From assembly GCF_043555935.1 (NCBI RefSeq), contig NZ_JBIGIB010000003.1, positions 372,001 through 436,000 on the forward strand: a DNA stretch of 64,000 nucleotides. The letters are read 5' to 3'. Position 1 is the stretch's first letter. Each line of letters begins with the position of its first letter. The notes beneath the pieces are model-generated. The model did not search any database, had not been told where the DNA came from, and saw nothing but the letters and a program-made list of their open reading frames with translations. Source of the stretch: Pelomonas baiyunensis. Its GTDB lineage: Bacteria > Pseudomonadota > Gammaproteobacteria > Burkholderiales > Burkholderiaceae_C. A program made the translations under genes and the position numbers. Shown here in pieces: positions 1 through 7,652 of this stretch.

Positions 1-1
1 G

Positions 2-1045
2 CTGATCGACACCCAACTCCGCGCGGGCAATGCCGCCAAGGCCGGCCAAGCGGCCCAGGAGGCGGTGGCCGCACTGCCGCAGAACCCGGATGTGCTGGAT
101 CGCCTGGCGCGCACCCAGCTGCTGGCCGGGGACAAGGCGCAGGCCAGCAAGACCTTCACGCAACTCACGGTGCTGGCGCCCACGCGGGCCCAGGGCTGGT
201 TGGGCCTGGCCCAGCTGCGCGTGGGTGACGGCGATTTCGCCGGGGCCGAGCGCGACGTCAAGCGTGCGCTGGAAGCCGAGCCGGGCTCGGTGATGGCGCA
301 GCGCCTGTCCATCCAGCTGATGCTGCGCCAAGGGCGCACCGAGCAAGGCCTGGCGGCCCTGCGCGAGCGTCAGAAGGCCAACCCGCAGGAAGCGTTCGCC
401 TGGGTGGCCGAGGCCGATGTGGAAGCGGGCCGCCAGCGTTTCGACGCCGCGATTGCCGCGCTGCGCAAGGCCACGGCCCTGGCCGACCCGGGCGAGGCCG
501 CGCCGCGCTTGTTTGCCGTGCTGATGGCCGCCAAGAAGCGCGATGAAGCCCTGGCGTTTGAAAGCCAGTGGACGGCCTCGCACCCGCAAGACGTGCTGTT
601 CCAGGGCGCGGTGGCCGACACCCTGCTCACCCGTGGCGAGATGGAGCCGGCGCTGAGCCGCTATGAGGCGTTGCTCAAGCGCAGCCCAGACGCGCTGCAG
701 GTCATCAACAACGTGGCCTGGCTGCGCAGCAAGCTGGGCAAGGGCGGCGCGGTGGAACTGGCCGAACGGGGCCTGAAGCTGGCGGCCGACTACGGCCCGC
801 TGCGCGACACCTACGCCACCGTCCTGGCCGGTGAGAAGCAATTCCCGAAGGCACTGAGCCTGCAGCGCCAGTTGGTGGCTGACCAGCCGGACCAGCCGGC
901 CTACCGCGTGAGCCTGGCGGAAATCCTGATCCAGTCGGGCGACAAGGCCGCGGCCCGCACCGAGTTGGAAGCGCTGGCCAAGCAGGGCAGCAAGCTGCCG
1001 CAGCAGGCGCAGGTGCAGGCACTGCTGAAGTCCATCGGCGGTTGA
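2..1045 (+). CDS. TPR-repeat protein, 5-prime truncated (PrsT-like, PEP-CTERM system)
   Basis: The reading frame is open from base 2 to a TGA at 1043-1045, so the N-terminus lies outside the window and about 347 C-terminal residues are visible. The protein is a string of degenerate 34-residue TPR helices, rich in Ala and Leu. The terminal part, with NNVAWLRSKLGKGGAVELAE and then KALSLQRQLVADQP and ARTELEALAKQG, resembles the end of XrtA/PEP-CTERM TPR proteins (PrsT), which are large lipoproteins in exosortase/exopolysaccharide clusters. The TPR fold is clear; the PrsT subfamily is inferred. The HprK-related cassette at 5-8 kb is another family often found in exosortase-bearing genomes, which fits. 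Confidence 0.75.
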   Translation: MIDTQLRAGNAAKAGQAAQEAVAALPQNPDVLDRLARTQLLAGDKAQASKTFTQLTVLAPTRAQGWLGLAQLRVGDGDFAGAERDVKRALEAEPGSVMAQRLSIQLMLRQGRTEQGLAALRERQKANPQEAFAWVAEADVEAGRQRFDAAIAALRKATALADPGEAAPRLFAVLMAAKKRDEALAFESQWTASHPQDVLFQGAVADTLLTRGEMEPALSRYEALLKRSPDALQVINNVAWLRSKLGKGGAVELAERGLKLAADYGPLRDTYATVLAGEKQFPKALSLQRQLVADQPDQPAYRVSLAEILIQSGDKAAARTELEALAKQGSKLPQQAQVQALLKSIGG

Positions 1046-1049
1046 AGCC

Positions 1050-1069
1050 GGGCCCGCCGTGGCGGGCCC
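1050..1069. terminator. Perfect hairpin between convergent genes
   Basis: GGGCCCGCC (1050-1058), a GT loop and GGCGGGCCC (1061-1069) form a 9-bp perfect stem. It lies between the stop of the TPR gene at 1045 and the stop of dadA at 1092. Neither side has a T-run, so it may be a weak or Rho-assisted terminator for both genes. Confidence 0.4.
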
Positions 1070-1091
1070 TCGCGCACGTGCCGGCGCGGCT

Positions 1092-2369
1092 TCAGGCCAT
1101 GCCGTAGAAGCCGAAGGCCAGGTCCGGGCGGCGCCCGGCCATCAGCTCGGCCATGGCCCGGCCGGAGCCAGCGCCATGCGTCCAGCCCAGCGTGCCGTGG
1201 CCGGCGTTCAGCCACAGGTTGCGCGCCTTGCGGCTGCGGCCGATGTACGGGATGTTGGTGGGCGTGCTGGGGCGCAGGCCGGTCCAGTAGTTCGGCTCGC
1301 TCGTGTCGGCCACGCCCGGGAAGAGTTCTTCGTAGCGCTTCACCAGCGCGGCGCAGCGCACCTGGGCGGTGGGCGAATTCAGGTTCAGGTCGAAGCCGGA
1401 CAGCTCGGCCGTGCCGGCGATGCGGATGTGGTCGCCCAGGCGCGAAATCGCGATCTTGCGCGTGTCGTCCAGCAGGCTCACCACGCTGGCGGCTTCGGGC
1501 CGCTTCAGGCGCAGGGTGGCTGAGTAGCCCTTGGCCGGGTAGATGTTCAGGCACTCGCCCAGCGGCTTGACCAGCTCCGGCGTGTACGAGCCCATGGCGG
1601 CCACGAAGGCGTCAGCCTTCAGCGTCTGGCGCACGCCGGTGCGCACCTGGGCGATCTGCACCGACTCGATGCCATCCCCCGCCCGCTGCAGGCCCAGGAT
1701 GTCGTGTTCGTACAGGAATTGCGCGCCGCGCTCGGCACAGCGCTGGGCGAGCTTTTGCGTGAAGTCCTTGGCGTCGCCGCTTTCGTCGCTGGGCGTGTAG
1801 GTGCCGCCGAACACGCGCGGGCCGAAGGTGGCCAGCGCGGGTTCCACCTTCAGCACCTCGTCACGCGACAGCACGCGCCGGTCCACGCCGTGGCGGCGCA
1901 TGATCTCGGCGCCCGCCGCGCCGTTGTCGAAGTCGGCCTGGCTGGAGAAGAAATGCAGGATGCCGCGCTCCAGGCGGTCGTATTCGATGCCGGTCTGGCT
2001 CACCAGCGCCTTGAGCGATTCGTGCGAGTAGCGGCCCAGCTGCACCAGCTGTTCCACGTTGCGCTCGAAGGCGGCGTTCGTGCACTGGGTCAGGAAGGCC
2101 AGGCCCCAGCGCCATTGGTTGGGGTCCAGCCGCGGGCGGAACAGCAGCGGCGAGTCGTCGCGCAACAACCACTTGGCCACCTTGAACGGCGCGCCGGCGT
2201 TGGCCCAGGGCTCGCAGAAGCTCACCGAAATCTGCGCCCCGTTGGCGAAGCTGGTTTCCAGCGCGGCGTCGGGTTGGCGGTCCACCACCACCACCTCATG
2301 CCCCTCTTCGAGCAGGTACCAGGCCGTGGCGATCCCGATGATGCCGGCACCCAGGACGACGATCTTCAT
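1092..2369 (-). CDS. dadA: D-amino acid dehydrogenase (FAD-dependent)
   Basis: This 425-residue flavoprotein oxidatively deaminates D-amino acids (D-alanine best known) to keto acids, passing electrons to the membrane quinone pool. The ADP-binding fingerprint GAGIIG is at residues 7-12, followed by an acidic residue region VVVVDRQ. The segment FANGAQISVSFCEPWANAG is the conserved family signature, and the C-terminus carries GWTHGAGSGRAMAELM, which closes the FAD site. Length matches the usual 410-435. The ATG at 2369 begins directly with the dinucleotide-binding strand. The LysE-type amino-acid exporter gene lies 20 bp upstream on the same strand, so the two may be cotranscribed. Confidence 0.93.
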   Translation of the reverse strand: MKIVVLGAGIIGIATAWYLLEEGHEVVVVDRQPDAALETSFANGAQISVSFCEPWANAGAPFKVAKWLLRDDSPLLFRPRLDPNQWRWGLAFLTQCTNAAFERNVEQLVQLGRYSHESLKALVSQTGIEYDRLERGILHFFSSQADFDNGAAGAEIMRRHGVDRRVLSRDEVLKVEPALATFGPRVFGGTYTPSDESGDAKDFTQKLAQRCAERGAQFLYEHDILGLQRAGDGIESVQIAQVRTGVRQTLKADAFVAAMGSYTPELVKPLGECLNIYPAKGYSATLRLKRPEAASVVSLLDDTRKIAISRLGDHIRIAGTAELSGFDLNLNSPTAQVRCAALVKRYEELFPGVADTSEPNYWTGLRPSTPTNIPYIGRSRKARNLWLNAGHGTLGWTHGAGSGRAMAELMAGRRPDLAFGFYGMA

Positions 2370-2389
2370 GGTGTTCCTTCGAGTTGTTG

Positions 2390-3028
2390 TCAGAGGGGTT
2401 GCAGAAGCAGTTGTAAACCCAGCGCCGCCATCAGCAAAGCCACCAGGCCATCGACGACGCGCCAGGTGTGGGGGCTGCGCAGGCGCGGTGCAGCGGCGGC
2501 GGCGCCGAAGCCCAGCAGGCTGAACCACATCGCCGAGGCCAGCCCGGCGCCGAGCGCGAAGGCGCCGCGCAGGTCTGCCGGCTGGCGCGCGCCCAGCCCG
2601 CCCAGCAGCACCACGGTGTCCAGGTAGACGTGCGGGTTGAGGTAGGTGAGGGCCAGCGCCGTGGTCAGGGTGGCACCCAAGCTGCTGCCGGGGCCGTCCG
2701 CCTGCAAGCTGCCGCCCGGTTGCCAGGCGCGCCGCGCCGCGCGGGCGGCGTAGGCCAGCAGGAAGGCCGCCCCGCCGAAGCGGAACACGTCCAGCAAGGC
2801 CGGGTGGGCCTGGATGAGCGCACCGAGCCCGAACACGCCCAGCGCGATCAGCAGCCAGTCGGACAGCGTGCACACCGCCACGACCGCCCCCACATGCTCG
2901 CGCCGCAACCCCTGGCGCAGCACCAGCGCGTTCTGCGCGCCGATGGCCAGGATGAGGCTCGCACCCAGCGTCCAGCCCTGTGCGAACACAGCGGCGGCAG
3001 ACGGTGGGGGCAAGGCCTCGGCAATCAT
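2390..3028 (-). CDS. LysE/ArgO family amino-acid exporter
   Basis: A small inner-membrane protein of 212 residues, typical for the LysE/ArgO family (about 200-215), which exports basic amino acids such as arginine or lysine. The signature GASLILAIGAQNALVLRQG near the N-terminus and TYLNPHVYLDTVVLLG near residue 130 are family hallmarks, and about six hydrophobic helices are visible. An alternative ATG at 3070 would add 14 residues but leave only 31 bp to the divergent argP start, so 3028 is preferred. Divergence from an ArgP-type regulator is the classic arrangement and implies activation by ArgP. The exact substrate is not determined from sequence. Confidence 0.88.
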   Translation of the reverse strand: MIAEALPPPSAAAVFAQGWTLGASLILAIGAQNALVLRQGLRREHVGAVVAVCTLSDWLLIALGVFGLGALIQAHPALLDVFRFGGAAFLLAYAARAARRAWQPGGSLQADGPGSSLGATLTTALALTYLNPHVYLDTVVLLGGLGARQPADLRGAFALGAGLASAMWFSLLGFGAAAAAPRLRSPHTWRVVDGLVALLMAALGLQLLLQPL

Positions 3029-3068
3029 CCGCGGATTGTCTTCAGCACGGCTTCTTTCAAGAAGATTC

Positions 3069-3107
3069 ATTCATATTCGTCGCAGTACATTAGTGGTGCT
3101 TATGAAT
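3069..3107. promoter_or_regulatory. Inverted repeat in exporter/argP divergent promoter region
   Basis: ATTCATA (3069-3075) and TATGAAT (3101-3107) form a perfect 7-bp inverted repeat with a 25-bp spacer, in an unusually AT-rich stretch between the two divergent genes. LysR-type regulators bind such interrupted dyads. The downstream arm covers the argP start codon, which would suit autoregulation. Function is inferred from position only. Confidence 0.4.
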
Positions 3108-4007
3108 GACCTGGACCCCGCCGCCCTGGATTGCCTGGCCGCCCTGGCCGATGAACTGGGCTTCGAGCGCGCGGCGCAGCGCCTGTCGATCACGCAAAGT
3201 GCGGTGTCACAGCGGCTGCGGGTGTTGGAGTCGCAGGTGGGCCAACCGCTGGTGGTGCGCTCGCGCCCCTTGCGACTGACGGAGGCCGGCAAGGTGCTGC
3301 TGCGGTTTGCGCGGCAGATGCAGGCCTTGCGCGTGGATGTGGCCCGGGAGCTGGGCGCCCAGGTGGCGCCGCAGTCCCGCCTGGCCATCGCCATCAATGC
3401 CGACAGCCTGGCCACCTGGGTGCTGCCGGCGCTGGACCGTCTCGTTCAACAAGGCTTGCACGAGGGCTACGGGCTGGAGTTGGTGGTGGATGACCAGGAC
3501 TTCACCCACGACAGCCTGCGCCAAGGCGCGGTGCTGGGTTGCGTGTCCACCGTGGCGGAGGCGTTGCAGGGTTGCCGGGTCACGCCGCTGGGGGTGATGC
3601 GCTACGTGGCGGTGGCCAGCCCCGGGTTTCTGGCGCAGCACCTGCCCCAGGGCCTGCATGCCGGCAACTTTGCGGACACGCCGTTCCTGGTGTTCAACCG
3701 CAAGGACGACACGCAGGCGCAGTGGGTGTCGCAGGCTTTTGGTGTGCGCGCGCCACGCCTGCGGGAGCGCTTCGTGCCGTCCAGCGAGGCCTACGTGCGG
3801 GCGGCGGCCATGGGCTGGGGCGTGGGTGTGGCGCCGGAGGTGCAGGTGCGGCCGTGGGTGGCGTCAGGCGACTTGCAGGTGTTGCGGCCCGACGTCGGCG
3901 TGGATGTGGCGCTCTTCTGGCACCAGTGGCAGCTGATGGGACGCGACGCGTTGCTGGACCGCATCGGCCAGGCGCTTGCGGAGGGCGCGCGCCAGGCCTT
4001 GGCCTGA
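3102..4007 (+). CDS. argP: LysR-family transcriptional regulator, ArgP/IciA type
   Basis: This 301-residue LysR regulator has an N-terminal winged helix (residues about 1-60) with the recognition segment RLSITQSAVSQRLRVLESQ, followed by a linker helix and a periplasmic-binding-like effector domain. The N-terminal DPAALDCLAALADELGFERA pattern and the unusual central DQDFTHDSLRQGAVLGCVS are typical of ArgP (IciA), the lysine/arginine-responsive activator of the argO exporter. The divergent exporter gene supports this. Translation from the ATG at 3102 gives the standard N-terminus; longer upstream in-frame codons overlap the exporter gene and are rejected. Confidence 0.9.
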   Translation: MNDLDPAALDCLAALADELGFERAAQRLSITQSAVSQRLRVLESQVGQPLVVRSRPLRLTEAGKVLLRFARQMQALRVDVARELGAQVAPQSRLAIAINADSLATWVLPALDRLVQQGLHEGYGLELVVDDQDFTHDSLRQGAVLGCVSTVAEALQGCRVTPLGVMRYVAVASPGFLAQHLPQGLHAGNFADTPFLVFNRKDDTQAQWVSQAFGVRAPRLRERFVPSSEAYVRAAAMGWGVGVAPEVQVRPWVASGDLQVLRPDVGVDVALFWHQWQLMGRDALLDRIGQALAEGARQALA

Positions 4008-4012
4008 CGCCG

Positions 4013-4183
4013 TCAGCGTGCCGCGGCCGGGGCGGAGGCGGCGTCCGCAGCCAGCGCCGCCTGGGCGACCAGCACGTGAGGCGCGGCTTGTTCGGGGTGG
4101 ATGCGCAGGGCCATCCACAGTGTGCTGGCCAGCAACCCGGCAATCAGCGCACGCGCAATCCATTTCAACAGCAGGACGTTCAT
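4013..4183 (-). CDS. Small single-span membrane protein, hypothetical
   Basis: A 56-codon reading frame runs from the ATG at 4183 to a TGA at 4013, converging with argP (stop 4007). Residues 3-26 form a continuous hydrophobic segment (VLLLKWIARALIAGLLASTL), predicted as one membrane helix or uncleaved signal. An Ala-rich tail ending DAASAPAAAR follows. No family was recognised. There is no clear Shine-Dalgarno sequence, so the gene call is tentative. It rests on the coherent hydrophobic N-terminus and the fit in an otherwise empty gap. Confidence 0.4.
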   Translation of the reverse strand: MNVLLLKWIARALIAGLLASTLWMALRIHPEQAAPHVLVAQAALAADAASAPAAAR

Positions 4184-4359
4184 GCGAAGCAGGGACGGGT
4201 TGGCAGGGAGGTCAGCTTACGAGGTGCGAGGCCACACCCTATCCTCATCTTTAGGGAGTGAAGGCTAAGAATTGCAAAACACCGGGCGGTGTTGCTGGCA
4301 GCACGATTCGGGCGCAGGCCCACCGCTCAGTGGCCAAAACAGCCATCGGGCCTGTGCGG

Positions 4360-4379
4360 TATTGCCATCAGAGGCAATA
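4360..4379. promoter_or_regulatory. 20-bp palindrome upstream of a small ORF
   Basis: TATTGCC (4360-4366), ATCAGA, then GGCAATA (4373-4379) give perfect 7-bp arms. The element is AT-richer than its surroundings and lies about 100 bp ahead of the 73-codon gene at 4479. It has the shape of an operator for a dimeric regulator, or of a short RNA hairpin. The rest of the 4184-4478 gap shows nothing else recognisable. Confidence 0.35.
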
Positions 4380-4478
4380 TTTACTCACAGTTGGGGCCTC
4401 CGGTTGTCACACGAATCCCGCACACTGCCTGGGCTCGTGCATGACTGTTCGCGCGAGTTCACGTCCAAGGGGTTGGCC

Positions 4479-4700
4479 ATGCGATTCGTTCCTGCGCTGC
4501 GTTTCTTCCGCCGAGATGCTGCCGCGCGCAGCGCACCGGATCCGGCCGATTTGGGTACGGCCTTCGGGCTCGATGCCTGCCTGGATGGCGGCGTCATCGC
4601 CGAATACCGCAGCCAGCCGCCGGTGGATTTCCTGGAGTCCCAGTCGGGCCGTTCGCCGCAGGAATCGCCATTGAGCTGGTTGTCCCGTCGGTCGGCTTAA
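4479..4700 (+). CDS. Hypothetical protein, 73 aa
   Basis: The ATG at 4479 follows an AAGGGG purine tract at good distance. The 73-residue product starts MRFVPALRFFRRDAAARS and is otherwise soluble and charged, with no membrane span or cysteine pattern (one Cys in GLDACLDGG). Its TAA stop at 4698-4700 overlaps the pssA stop codon on the opposite strand, a tight convergent end. No family was recognised and no function is proposed. The ribosome site, the sensible composition and the exact abutment with pssA are the support. Confidence 0.5.
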   Translation: MRFVPALRFFRRDAAARSAPDPADLGTAFGLDACLDGGVIAEYRSQPPVDFLESQSGRSPQESPLSWLSRRSA

Positions 4701-5314
4701 ATCTTCGGAATCCGGATCCGGCTCACCATCAGCGAGCCGGACACCGCGAACATCAGCACCAGCGGGTGCAGCCGGTAGCCGCCCAGCCACCACACGCCGC
4801 CCCAGAGGCCGTCGGCCAAAGCACCCTGCGCTGCTGCAGCCCAAAGCACGGCGACGAGCACCATGGACGTTGGGATGGGCGTGCCCTCGAAGTAAGCCAC
4901 CTTGTCCGATCCGGCGCTGAGCTTCTCGGCCGTCACGTTGAAGCGGGCCAAGCGGCTGACGCCGCAGGCCACGAAAAACACCAGCACGATGCGGTCGTAC
5001 AGGCCCTGCATGCCGCAACCATAGGCAATCGCCGCAGGCGCCACCCCAAACGAGATCACATCGGCCAGCGAGTCCAGTTCGCGGCCCAGGGCTGAACTTT
5101 TCTGGCGCCAGCGGGCAATGCGGCCATCCAGCACGTCGAACGCCAGCGCCAACGGGATCAGGGCGCAGGCGTACTGCAGGTGCCGCGGGTCGCCGGTCTG
5201 CAGAAACGTCATCACCGAGAACAGGGCACCCATGCCCGAGCAGGCGTTGCCCAGCGTGAACCAGTCGGCGAGGTGGAACTCGCGGATCATAGAAAAGGGT
5301 TTGGGCTTGTTCAT
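4697..5314 (-). CDS. pssA: CDP-diacylglycerol--serine O-phosphatidyltransferase
   Basis: Makes phosphatidylserine from CDP-diacylglycerol and serine in the inner membrane, the step leading to phosphatidylethanolamine. The CDP-alcohol phosphotransferase motif D-x2-DG-x2-AR-x8-G-x3-D-x3-D is complete at residues 60-85 (DVLDGRIAR...G...D...D). Several hydrophobic helices follow, and the length of 205 residues suits the short PssA class. The start MNKPKPFSM (5314) is chosen over an upstream in-frame start that overlaps the gene before it. It sits 23 bp downstream of the nucleotidyltransferase-like gene on the same strand, so it may be the last gene of that operon. Confidence 0.9.
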   Translation of the reverse strand: MNKPKPFSMIREFHLADWFTLGNACSGMGALFSVMTFLQTGDPRHLQYACALIPLALAFDVLDGRIARWRQKSSALGRELDSLADVISFGVAPAAIAYGCGMQGLYDRIVLVFFVACGVSRLARFNVTAEKLSAGSDKVAYFEGTPIPTSMVLVAVLWAAAAQGALADGLWGGVWWLGGYRLHPLVLMFAVSGSLMVSRIRIPKI

Positions 5315-5337
5315 GGTCGGCCGGATTGTCCGTGGCC

Positions 5338-6423
5338 TCAGACCTTGAGCGCCTCGGCCGGCGGTTGCAGGCGCAGCCACGCCTTGCGCGCCAGATGCCG
5401 GGTGAGCAGGTGGGCCGGCATGCGCAGCCAGTGTGATCGCACATACAGGGCCGCGCGTGCTGCGGCGGTGAAGCGTTTGTCGCAGCTGGCGTGCACCGGC
5501 ATCAGCGCGCGGTGGTAGCAGGCGTCCAGCAGGCCTTGTGCAGCCGGGGCGTCAGCGGCGGCGGCTTGCAGCACGGGGGCGGGCACGGGCGTGTCCAGCA
5601 ACTGCGTAACGTAGCGCAAGGCGTGGTGCAGCGGCCGCGTCAGCCCCAGCGCCCGGGCGCGCGGCACCAGCGCAGTCCAGAAATCTGCATCCTGGCCGAA
5701 GTCGCGCAGCAGGGCGTCCAGGTCGAACAGGTCGCGCAGCCCGTTGTCGAGTTCGCCTTCATGGAACAGGTGGGCGGCGCTGTGCAGGAACATCGTGGTG
5801 GGGGCCAGCACCTTGAGCCCGGGCAGGTCGGGCACGTCCAGCAGGTCGTCGAACAGCGCCGCGGTGTTGACCTGCACCCGGGCGGTGGGCGGCAGGATGC
5901 TGTGGTGCAGGTCCAGGGCGGTGTCGCGCTGCTGGTGGTACAGCGGCGGGATCTCGTGCATCCACTCCCGGTAGTACCGGCTGTCGTACGCCGAAAGGCT
6001 GGCGTCGAAGGCCCATCCGGCGACCATCAGGCCCGCCTCGGCCGCAGCCATCTGCGACTTGGGCACCAGCAGGTCCACGTCCCCAAACAGGCGGCCCCGC
6101 GCAGCCGGAAGGTCCCGCAGCAGGTACGCCGCCCCTTTGAGCAGGATGGGCTCGATGCCCAGGGGCACCAGGGCACGGCGGATGCATTCCGCCTCCCAGC
6201 GCGTGGCCAGGCGCTGTCGCTGGGCGATCTTGAGTGCCGACGCGAGGTGCCGGGCCGGTGCGGGTGGCAGGGCGTCGAGCTGCGGCGCCAGCGCGGTGGC
6301 CAGCCGGGCGATCAGGTTCGCCCGCCGCGACTGGCGGATCAGCAAATCCCAATCGGCCGCGCTGAGCCGGGCGGCGTCATGCGGCGCGCGCAGGATCTGA
6401 AGCACCAAGGGCAGAGTCGTCAT
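5338..6423 (-). CDS. Nucleotidyltransferase-family protein of the HprK-related cassette
   Basis: A 361-residue protein with the nucleotidyltransferase-like signature ILLKGAAYLL followed by RLFGDVDLLVP, the GDVD acidic pair being at residues 114-117. This matches the NTP_transf_5-type family that accompanies exosortase and peptide-modification clusters. Histidine-rich stretches LDLHHSILPP and FLHSAAHLFHEGELDNGLRD are also typical of that family. The substrate is unknown. Its ATG overlaps the stop of the kinase gene by 4 bp, implying translational coupling. The fold assignment is firm, but the biochemical role is not established. Confidence 0.75.
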   Translation of the reverse strand: MTTLPLVLQILRAPHDAARLSAADWDLLIRQSRRANLIARLATALAPQLDALPPAPARHLASALKIAQRQRLATRWEAECIRRALVPLGIEPILLKGAAYLLRDLPAARGRLFGDVDLLVPKSQMAAAEAGLMVAGWAFDASLSAYDSRYYREWMHEIPPLYHQQRDTALDLHHSILPPTARVQVNTAALFDDLLDVPDLPGLKVLAPTTMFLHSAAHLFHEGELDNGLRDLFDLDALLRDFGQDADFWTALVPRARALGLTRPLHHALRYVTQLLDTPVPAPVLQAAAADAPAAQGLLDACYHRALMPVHASCDKRFTAAARAALYVRSHWLRMPAHLLTRHLARKAWLRLQPPAEALKV

Positions 6424-7352
6424 GCGGCGCCTGCCAAGTCATCGAAGACGCGGATCGCATCGTCCAGGTCGGTGTAGCTGAACGCCCAGCAGGCGGTGCG
6501 GTCCACGAGGTCGGCGGTGGCCTGGAAGCCGGCCACGCCGTGGATGTCGTAATTGAAGGCCTGGTCGGCCAGCAGCACATGGGCTTGGGCCTTGGGCAGG
6601 GGTTCCAGCGCTGCCGGTGAGCCGGGCTCGTAGCGGGGCACGACCACCCAGGTGGGCCGGGCGCCCTCACGCACGCGGGCGATGGCGTCGCCCGGCGCCT
6701 TCATCAGCGACAGCGTCCCTTTGAGGGTGTCGGGCACCGGGTCGGTCATCACGGCGTCGGGCGCGAAGGTGCGCATCAGGTCGATCGCCCGGTTCTTCAG
6801 GTTGACCGGGCGCGCCATGCCGTAGAGCAGGCCTGACCCGGCATCCAGCAGCGCCAGTTCGTCCGACAGCAAACGCCAGCCGCGGTGGGCGAGCGCTGCG
6901 GTGAGCGTGCTCTTGCCCGAGCCCGGCGGCGCCGGCAGCACCAGCGCTCGGCCGTCACGCTCCAGCACGGCGGCGTGATAGACGACGTATTGGTGGGCGT
7001 GGGCGGTCACCGCCCAGTTCAGACCCCACTCGATCATGTGGAAGGCCTGGGTGGCCCGCAAGGTGGTGAAGGCCGCCAGCCCATCGGTGGAAAAGCGGGC
7101 CTGGCGCCGGCCGGCCAGTCGGCGCCACAGCGCATGCCAGCCGCGGTCGTGGTGCACCGCGAGGTGAAAGTCGGCGAAATCCGTTTCGTCGCCCAGCTCG
7201 AACTCGCCGTACAGGCGCAGCAGGTCAGTGGCGACGCGCGGGATGTCGGACCGCAGGCGCGCCACGAAGGGCGGCAATTGCAGCGTGACGCCTGGCCCGG
7301 ACAGCTGCCGCAGCAGTTCGCCGGGTTCGAGGCTGGCCAGCGGCCGGCTCAT
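6420..7352 (-). CDS. HprK-related kinase A
   Basis: This 310-residue protein has a P-loop APPGSGKST (residues 141-149) preceded by a beta strand GRALVLP, and LLSDELALLD near 161-170 as the acidic motif. That layout resembles the C-terminal kinase domain of HPr kinase/phosphorylase and matches the family named HprK-related kinase A. The N-terminal 130 residues are a separate domain without recognised motifs. Members usually occur beside a PqqD-like protein and a nucleotidyltransferase, exactly as here, with 4-bp overlaps on both sides. True HPr or a PTS is not seen nearby, so the phosphorylation target is unknown and probably encoded in the cassette. Confidence 0.82.
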   Translation of the reverse strand: MSRPLASLEPGELLRQLSGPGVTLQLPPFVARLRSDIPRVATDLLRLYGEFELGDETDFADFHLAVHHDRGWHALWRRLAGRRQARFSTDGLAAFTTLRATQAFHMIEWGLNWAVTAHAHQYVVYHAAVLERDGRALVLPAPPGSGKSTLTAALAHRGWRLLSDELALLDAGSGLLYGMARPVNLKNRAIDLMRTFAPDAVMTDPVPDTLKGTLSLMKAPGDAIARVREGARPTWVVVPRYEPGSPAALEPLPKAQAHVLLADQAFNYDIHGVAGFQATADLVDRTACWAFSYTDLDDAIRVFDDLAGAA

Positions 7353-7630
7353 GCCGGCTTGACGAGTTCCAGCCTCGTCAACTGCTCCAGCTTGGCGGTC
7401 AACAGGCTCGGCATCTCGCCGACCGCCACGTCATCGGGCAGGCTGTGCTGCAGGTCGGTCACCAGCTCAGGCACGCTCCAGGGCCGCTGGCGCAACAAAT
7501 CCAGCAGTTCGAGGGCGAGAGGATCGAGCAGGTGGGTGTTGCCGCTGATGGCGTCGTAGATCACGCCGCCATCTTCCCATTCCCGCACGTGCATGTCGTG
7601 TGGGCGGTTCAGCTGCCAGCGCGTGGCCAC
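7349..7630 (-). CDS. PqqD-family protein of the HPr-rel-A system
   Basis: A 93-residue PqqD-like protein. PqqD and its relatives are small winged-helix proteins that bind leader peptides of ribosomally made, modified peptides and present them to enzymes. The segment VIYDAISGNTHLLDPLALEL followed by LLDLLRQRPWSVPELVTDL is the PqqD pattern (substrate strand, then helices). It starts at a GTG (7630), overlaps the kinase gene by 4 bp and lies 22 bp after the Tat-exported protein gene. The position suggests that it recognises that protein or another cassette product. The partner is inferred, not seen. Confidence 0.8.
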   Translation of the reverse strand: MATRWQLNRPHDMHVREWEDGGVIYDAISGNTHLLDPLALELLDLLRQRPWSVPELVTDLQHSLPDDVAVGEMPSLLTAKLEQLTRLELVKPA

Positions 7631-7652
7631 CGCAACGCTGCAGGCGCGCCGG

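Noticed and set aside
2370..2873. 168-codon N-terminal extension of dadA
   Set aside because: Overlaps the LysE/ArgO gene in another frame, is Arg-rich nonsense, and the FAD-binding strand begins right at ATG 2369.
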